This document shows positions 61,369 to 64,000 of a stretch of DNA of 64,000 bases, piece after piece (position 1 is the stretch's first letter; each line of letters starts with the position of its first letter). This DNA comes from Aureimonas sp. SK2. GTDB lineage: Bacteria; Pseudomonadota; Alphaproteobacteria; Rhizobiales; Rhizobiaceae. The stretch covers positions 41,670 to 105,669 of the forward strand of contig NZ_JAPZDS010000016.1 in assembly GCF_029813115.1 (NCBI RefSeq), written 5' to 3'. The position numbers and the translations under genes were made by a program. The notes beneath the pieces were generated by a model. The model worked only from the letters and a program-made list of their open reading frames with translations. It searched no databases and was not told the DNA's origin.

Positions 61369-62826
61369 TCAGCCGCGGGGCGCCGTCTCCGCTTCCGCCG
61401 CGCTCGGCATGCGGAAGACCTGACCGGGATAGATCCGGTCGGGATTGCGAATCTGGTCGCCATTGGCGAGGTAGATCACGGTGTAACGGCTGCCACGGCC
61501 GTAGGTCTCGCGCGAAATACGCCAGAGCGTGTCGCCACGGCGAATGATGACCCGCGAGGCGGCGGCCTGGAGCGGTGCCTGCTTCACGGTCTGCGGCTCC
61601 CCGCTCTGGGTCGGCGGCACCACCGCCTCCATGGGAGCGGCCGCGACTTCGGGCGCCCGTTCCGATGCGGGTGCGAGTTCGCTCGCCGTGGGCGCCGGGG
61701 CGGGCGCTACGGTCTCGGCAACCGTCGGAGATGCCTGCTCCGCAGGTGCGGCGGCCTCCGGAGGGGTTTGAGAAGAGGCCGTCACGGGCGATGCGTCGGG
61801 CGCCGGGGCGACCGCCGCCATGGACGTGCCCTCGGGCCGCTGGAACGGCACTTCGACGCGACCGACGACGCGGCCGCTCGCATCCACCGCGTCGGCGCGA
61901 ATCGTATGGTCTCCGACGGGAACGTCCAGCGTGGCGCTGGCAATGAAGCGATCGCCGTCGCCGCTGCGCGACTCCGCGACGAACGCATCGTCGAGATAGA
62001 TGCGTACCGTCGGCTTGCCCTTCGCCGATCCTGCCACGAAGAGGCGGTTCCCCTCGATCTCGACCGCTTCCACGGACACAGCGGTGTCGACCGGCGCGGC
62101 CTCGGGCAAGACGGGTTCCGGTTCCGTGGGAGTCACGGCCGCGACCTGCTCCTCCGGCGGCGCGGCAGGAGCCGGCGCCGCCTCGGCGAGCGCCGGTGCC
62201 GCGTCCTGCGTCTCGGCGGGACGCTGCAGAACCTCGCTCGCCTCGCCCGGCCGCTCCATCATGACCAACAATTGGTCGGGCTGGCCGCGCGTCGGCACGT
62301 TGACGACCGCCGCGTCCCCCGACACCGCCTCGTCCCGCTGCGCGAGCTGCAGGCGATGGCTGCCGGTCGGCAGCGACAGGGACATCACGAAATCACCGTT
62401 CGCGTCCGTCCTGGTCTCGGCAAAGGTCCTGGTCCCATCCGTCAGGGAAATGGTCTCGTTCGCCGCTCCGCGCCCGGCGACCACGGCCGAGCCGTCCGGT
62501 TCGACGCGCACCACGTCGAACCCGGGCTTTGCCGGGGCGGCGGACGGTTCGGCCGACGCCTGGGTCTGCGGCTTGCCCGCGGCCGGCGCAGGTGGCGACG
62601 GTGCCGCTTCGGGCGCCGGCACGGGACTTTGCGCCGGTTGCGCGGGTGCAGCGGAGGCCGGATCGGGCGACGGCTTCGGGGCCGCAGTCTCGACCGCCGC
62701 CTGCTTCGGCGCCTCGGGCGCCGCGACCGGCGCGCCGTTCTCGATGCCGAAGAGCCCGCGATACCAGCCCAGGGCAAAGGCGGCGAGCACCGCGACCGCC
62801 AGAATAGGCCCCTTCCGTCTGATCAT
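61369..62826 (-). CDS. LysM-domain protein with Pro/Ala-rich linkers
   Basis: 485 aa: an uncleaved signal-anchor helix (about 6-25), a long Pro/Ala-rich linker, a beta-rich Ig-like segment (about 100-180), another linker, a second Ig-like segment (about 245-320), a third linker and a C-terminal LysM domain (RRGDTLWRISRETYGRGSRYTVIY, about 430-478). The LysM should bind peptidoglycan, so the protein probably spans the periplasm from inner membrane to cell wall. The start ATG at 62826 begins the anchor; the linkers are low-complexity and poorly conserved. Exact role unknown. Confidence 0.85.
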   Translation of the reverse strand: MIRRKGPILAVAVLAAFALGWYRGLFGIENGAPVAAPEAPKQAAVETAAPKPSPDPASAAPAQPAQSPVPAPEAAPSPPAPAAGKPQTQASAEPSAAPAKPGFDVVRVEPDGSAVVAGRGAANETISLTDGTRTFAETRTDANGDFVMSLSLPTGSHRLQLAQRDEAVSGDAAVVNVPTRGQPDQLLVMMERPGEASEVLQRPAETQDAAPALAEAAPAPAAPPEEQVAAVTPTEPEPVLPEAAPVDTAVSVEAVEIEGNRLFVAGSAKGKPTVRIYLDDAFVAESRSGDGDRFIASATLDVPVGDHTIRADAVDASGRVVGRVEVPFQRPEGTSMAAVAPAPDASPVTASSQTPPEAAAPAEQASPTVAETVAPAPAPTASELAPASERAPEVAAAPMEAVVPPTQSGEPQTVKQAPLQAAASRVIIRRGDTLWRISRETYGRGSRYTVIYLANGDQIRNPDRIYPGQVFRMPSAAEAETAPRG

Positions 62827-62998
62827 CGCGCAACGGCTCCTTCGCACTGCAAGCTTCGGTCAAGCCCGACCCTATCGCGGTGGAGGCCCTGCCACAATCC
62901 GATTAGCCGTGCAACTTGAAGGGGATGGCTGAGACTTTACGATATGGTAACCAAACCGGCGAGGCTCTACACGCGAGACGCGCATCCAGGTTTGCCTC

Positions 62999-63027
62999 TT
63001 GAACAATGATCATGCTTCCGATACTCG
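62999..63027 (+). promoter_or_regulatory. Candidate promoter of tRNA-Ser
   Basis: TTGAAC (62999-63004) and TACTCG (63022-63027) with 17-nt spacing, 10 nt before the mature tRNA 5' end. The -10 box is weak but the distance fits a tRNA promoter. Confidence 0.35.
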
Positions 63028-63037
63028 ATGCGCCACT

Positions 63038-63127
63038 GGAGAGGTGGCCGAGTGGTCGAAGGCGCTCCCCTGCTAAGGGAGTATACCGGAAACGGTATCG
63101 TGGGTTCGAATCCCATCCTCTCCGCCA
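63038..63127 (+). tRNA. tRNA-Ser (GCU anticodon)
   Basis: 90-nt type II tRNA including encoded CCA. Acceptor GGAGAGG pairs with CCTCTCC, the anticodon stem-loop CTCCC-CTGCTAA-GGGAG gives GCU, a long variable arm (TATACCGG-AAA-CGGTATC) marks serine, and the T-loop GGTTCGAATCC is standard. Discriminator G at 63124 then CCA. Acts as a likely integration target for the element downstream. Confidence 0.97.
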
Positions 63128-63213
63128 CAACCCGTCCCAAGCCCCCGTGAACGCTGGATTTTCCCCACGGTAGGGAATTCGCAACCGCCGAGTGGTACAC
63201 AGTGGCGATAGCG

Positions 63214-63790
63214 ATGGCGACTCCCTGACTCAGCTCCGACGGCGTCCACTACCTGCGGAAACGCGTTCCCGAGGACCTCGTCGCGGTCGTCGGACGGAAG
63301 CTGGAGAAGAAGTCGCTTCGGACGAAGGACGCGGCGGAGGCCAAGCGACGCTTCGCCGTCGAGCTAGGGGCGCTCGAGGCGCGCTGGCGGAATCTCCGCT
63401 CCGGCCTCGTGAACCTGAGGCCGATCGAGGCCGCCGCGATCGCCGGCGAGTTCTACCGAGCGACGGTCGACGAGAACTCGAGATGGTCCCCGTTCGCCTT
63501 CGGCTTCCGCGTCCAGTTCGCCGACGATCGGATCGAGAAGCCGTACGATCCGAAGGCGGTCGAAGACTTCCGGGGCATATTCGGCGAGGCGATCGACGAC
63601 TGGCTGCGAGATCGCGGCCTCCAGCTCGATCCTTGATGTGTCCCGCTGTTTGAGGTCGCCATCGCTCGGGCATTCCGCGACGGCGAGATGAAGCGCGCCG
63701 CGATCGTGTTCGAAGGCGACTACTCGCCGGATCCCGCCGCGGCTCGGTACCCGCCGCTCGCGCAGGCATTCCCCGACGGTCTCGAAGCTA
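63214..63790 (+). pseudogene. Tyrosine-type recombinase (phage/island integrase) remnant
   Basis: One reading frame from ATG 63214 (MATP) to 63790 encodes an integrase N-terminal region: DGVHYLRKRVPEDLVAVVG with the following SLRTKDAAEAKRRFA is the SAM-like/DUF6538 start of tRNA-targeting integrases, and FEGDYSPDPAAARYPPLAQ near the end matches the segment before the core-binding domain. TGA codons at 63226-63228 (fifth codon) and 63634-63636 interrupt it in the same frame, and an IS5-type element cuts it off, so no catalytic domain is present. A GTG at 63409 could open a 75-codon fragment, but this is unlikely to be functional. Starts 86 nt beyond the tRNA-Ser end in the same orientation. 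Confidence 0.8.
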
Positions 63791-64000
63791 GGGTCAGGAC
63801 CCATTGATATGAGGCGTGCCGTCTGATTCAGGCTCTGTCGGGGGGGCTGGATATGAGCGATCTGTACTGGCTGACGGACGAGCAGATGGAGCGGTTGCGG
63901 CCGTTCTTTCCCAAGAGCCATGGTAGGCCACGGGTCGATGACCGGCGGGTTCTCAGCGGCATCATCTTCGTTAACCGCAACGGCCTGCGCTGGCGCGACG
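63791..64000 (+). mobile_element. IS5-family insertion sequence, left end (continues beyond window)
   Basis: Starts with GGGTCAGGACCCATTGATAT directly after CTA, fitting the terminal repeat and TA-type target of IS427-like IS5 elements. The transposase ORF begins 62 nt inside. Only about 210 nt are visible, so the right repeat and target duplication cannot be checked. Confidence 0.7.
63853..64000 (+). CDS. IS5 family transposase, N-terminal part
   Basis: 49 codons are visible before the window ends. The start MSDLYWLTDEQMERLRPFFP and the RPRVDDRRVLSGIIFVNRNG stretch are the typical beginning of IS5/IS427-group DDE transposases; the catalytic DDE residues lie beyond the edge. In programmed-frameshift members a second frame follows; this cannot be judged here. 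GGGGGG and CTGG precede the ATG. Confidence 0.85.
   Translation, partial: MSDLYWLTDEQMERLRPFFPKSHGRPRVDDRRVLSGIIFVNRNGLRWRD

Noticed and set aside
63226..63636. TGA codons in the integrase read as selenocysteine or recoded tryptophan
   Set aside because: No SECIS-like element was seen, and TGA ends normal genes throughout the window, such as purM and rnd. Decay of a dead integrase explains both stops more simply.
63192..63653. 153-codon open frame overlapping the integrase remnant
   Set aside because: It is in another frame and gives an Arg/Glu-rich peptide; the integrase similarity is in the frame of 63214.

Overview
The window is GC-rich, gene-dense chromosomal DNA from an alphaproteobacterium, most likely a member of the Hyphomicrobiales (Rhizobiales). 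That placement rests on gene order: rnd-ppx-ppk-hdaA-perM beside purMN; uvrC-pgsA-moaDE; lptFGD-surA-ksgA-gmk; mltG-fabF-acpP-fabG-fabD; rpsF-rpsR-DUF2232-rplI-dnaB; radA-cvpA-purF-SDR; and Atm1-like ABC/psd/pssA. An Aurantimonadaceae-type host is possible but cannot be shown from this sequence. Nearly everything is core housekeeping; only the last kilobase is accessory.

Layout. 1-9.5 kb: the end of a 2H-phosphoesterase gene, aspS, rnd, then a leftward block perM/AI-2E - hdaA - ppk - ppx (replication control and polyphosphate turnover). 9.5-19.1 kb: a GFA-family protein, purM-purN, a secreted DUF2125-type protein, a molybdopterin oxidoreductase, an Old Yellow Enzyme, rlmJ, a small secreted protein and a glutathione transferase. 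19.1-25.9 kb: an Omp25/31-like porin, uvrC, pgsA, moaD-moaE, a ParA-like protein without a usable P-loop, ndk and a second glutathione transferase. 25.9-31.2 kb: a DinB-like protein, an ABC-F ATPase, an alpha/beta hydrolase, holC and pepA. 31.4-38.8 kb: the LPS export block lptF-lptG-lptD, a SurA-like chaperone, rsmA/ksgA and convergent gmk. 38.8-44.4 kb (leftward): yicC, mltG and the fatty-acid genes fabF-acpP-fabG-fabD. 44.6-57.2 kb: a PAS-GGDEF-degenerate EAL protein, rpsF-rpsR-DUF2232-rplI, dnaB, poxB (reverse strand), radA, cvpA, purF and an SDR. 57.2-62.8 kb (leftward): a flavin/PNPOx-like protein, pssA, psd, an Atm1-type ABC exporter and a LysM protein.

63.0-64.0 kb: tRNA-Ser(GCU), followed in the same orientation by a tyrosine-recombinase (integrase) remnant carrying two in-frame TGA codons and cut off by the left end of an IS5-family element that runs off the window. 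This looks like the eroded edge of an element integrated at a tRNA gene.

I found no CRISPR array, toxin-antitoxin pair, biosynthetic cluster or obvious new defence system. The points most worth following are the ParA-like protein with a collapsed P-loop, the diguanylate cyclase with a dead EAL domain and no inhibitory site, the poxB gene sitting where alr is expected, the palindromic intergenic repeats, and the tRNA-Ser/integrase/IS junction. Start codons were chosen from conserved N-termini, gene spacing and visible Shine-Dalgarno sequences. Promoters are matches by eye and should be treated as candidates.
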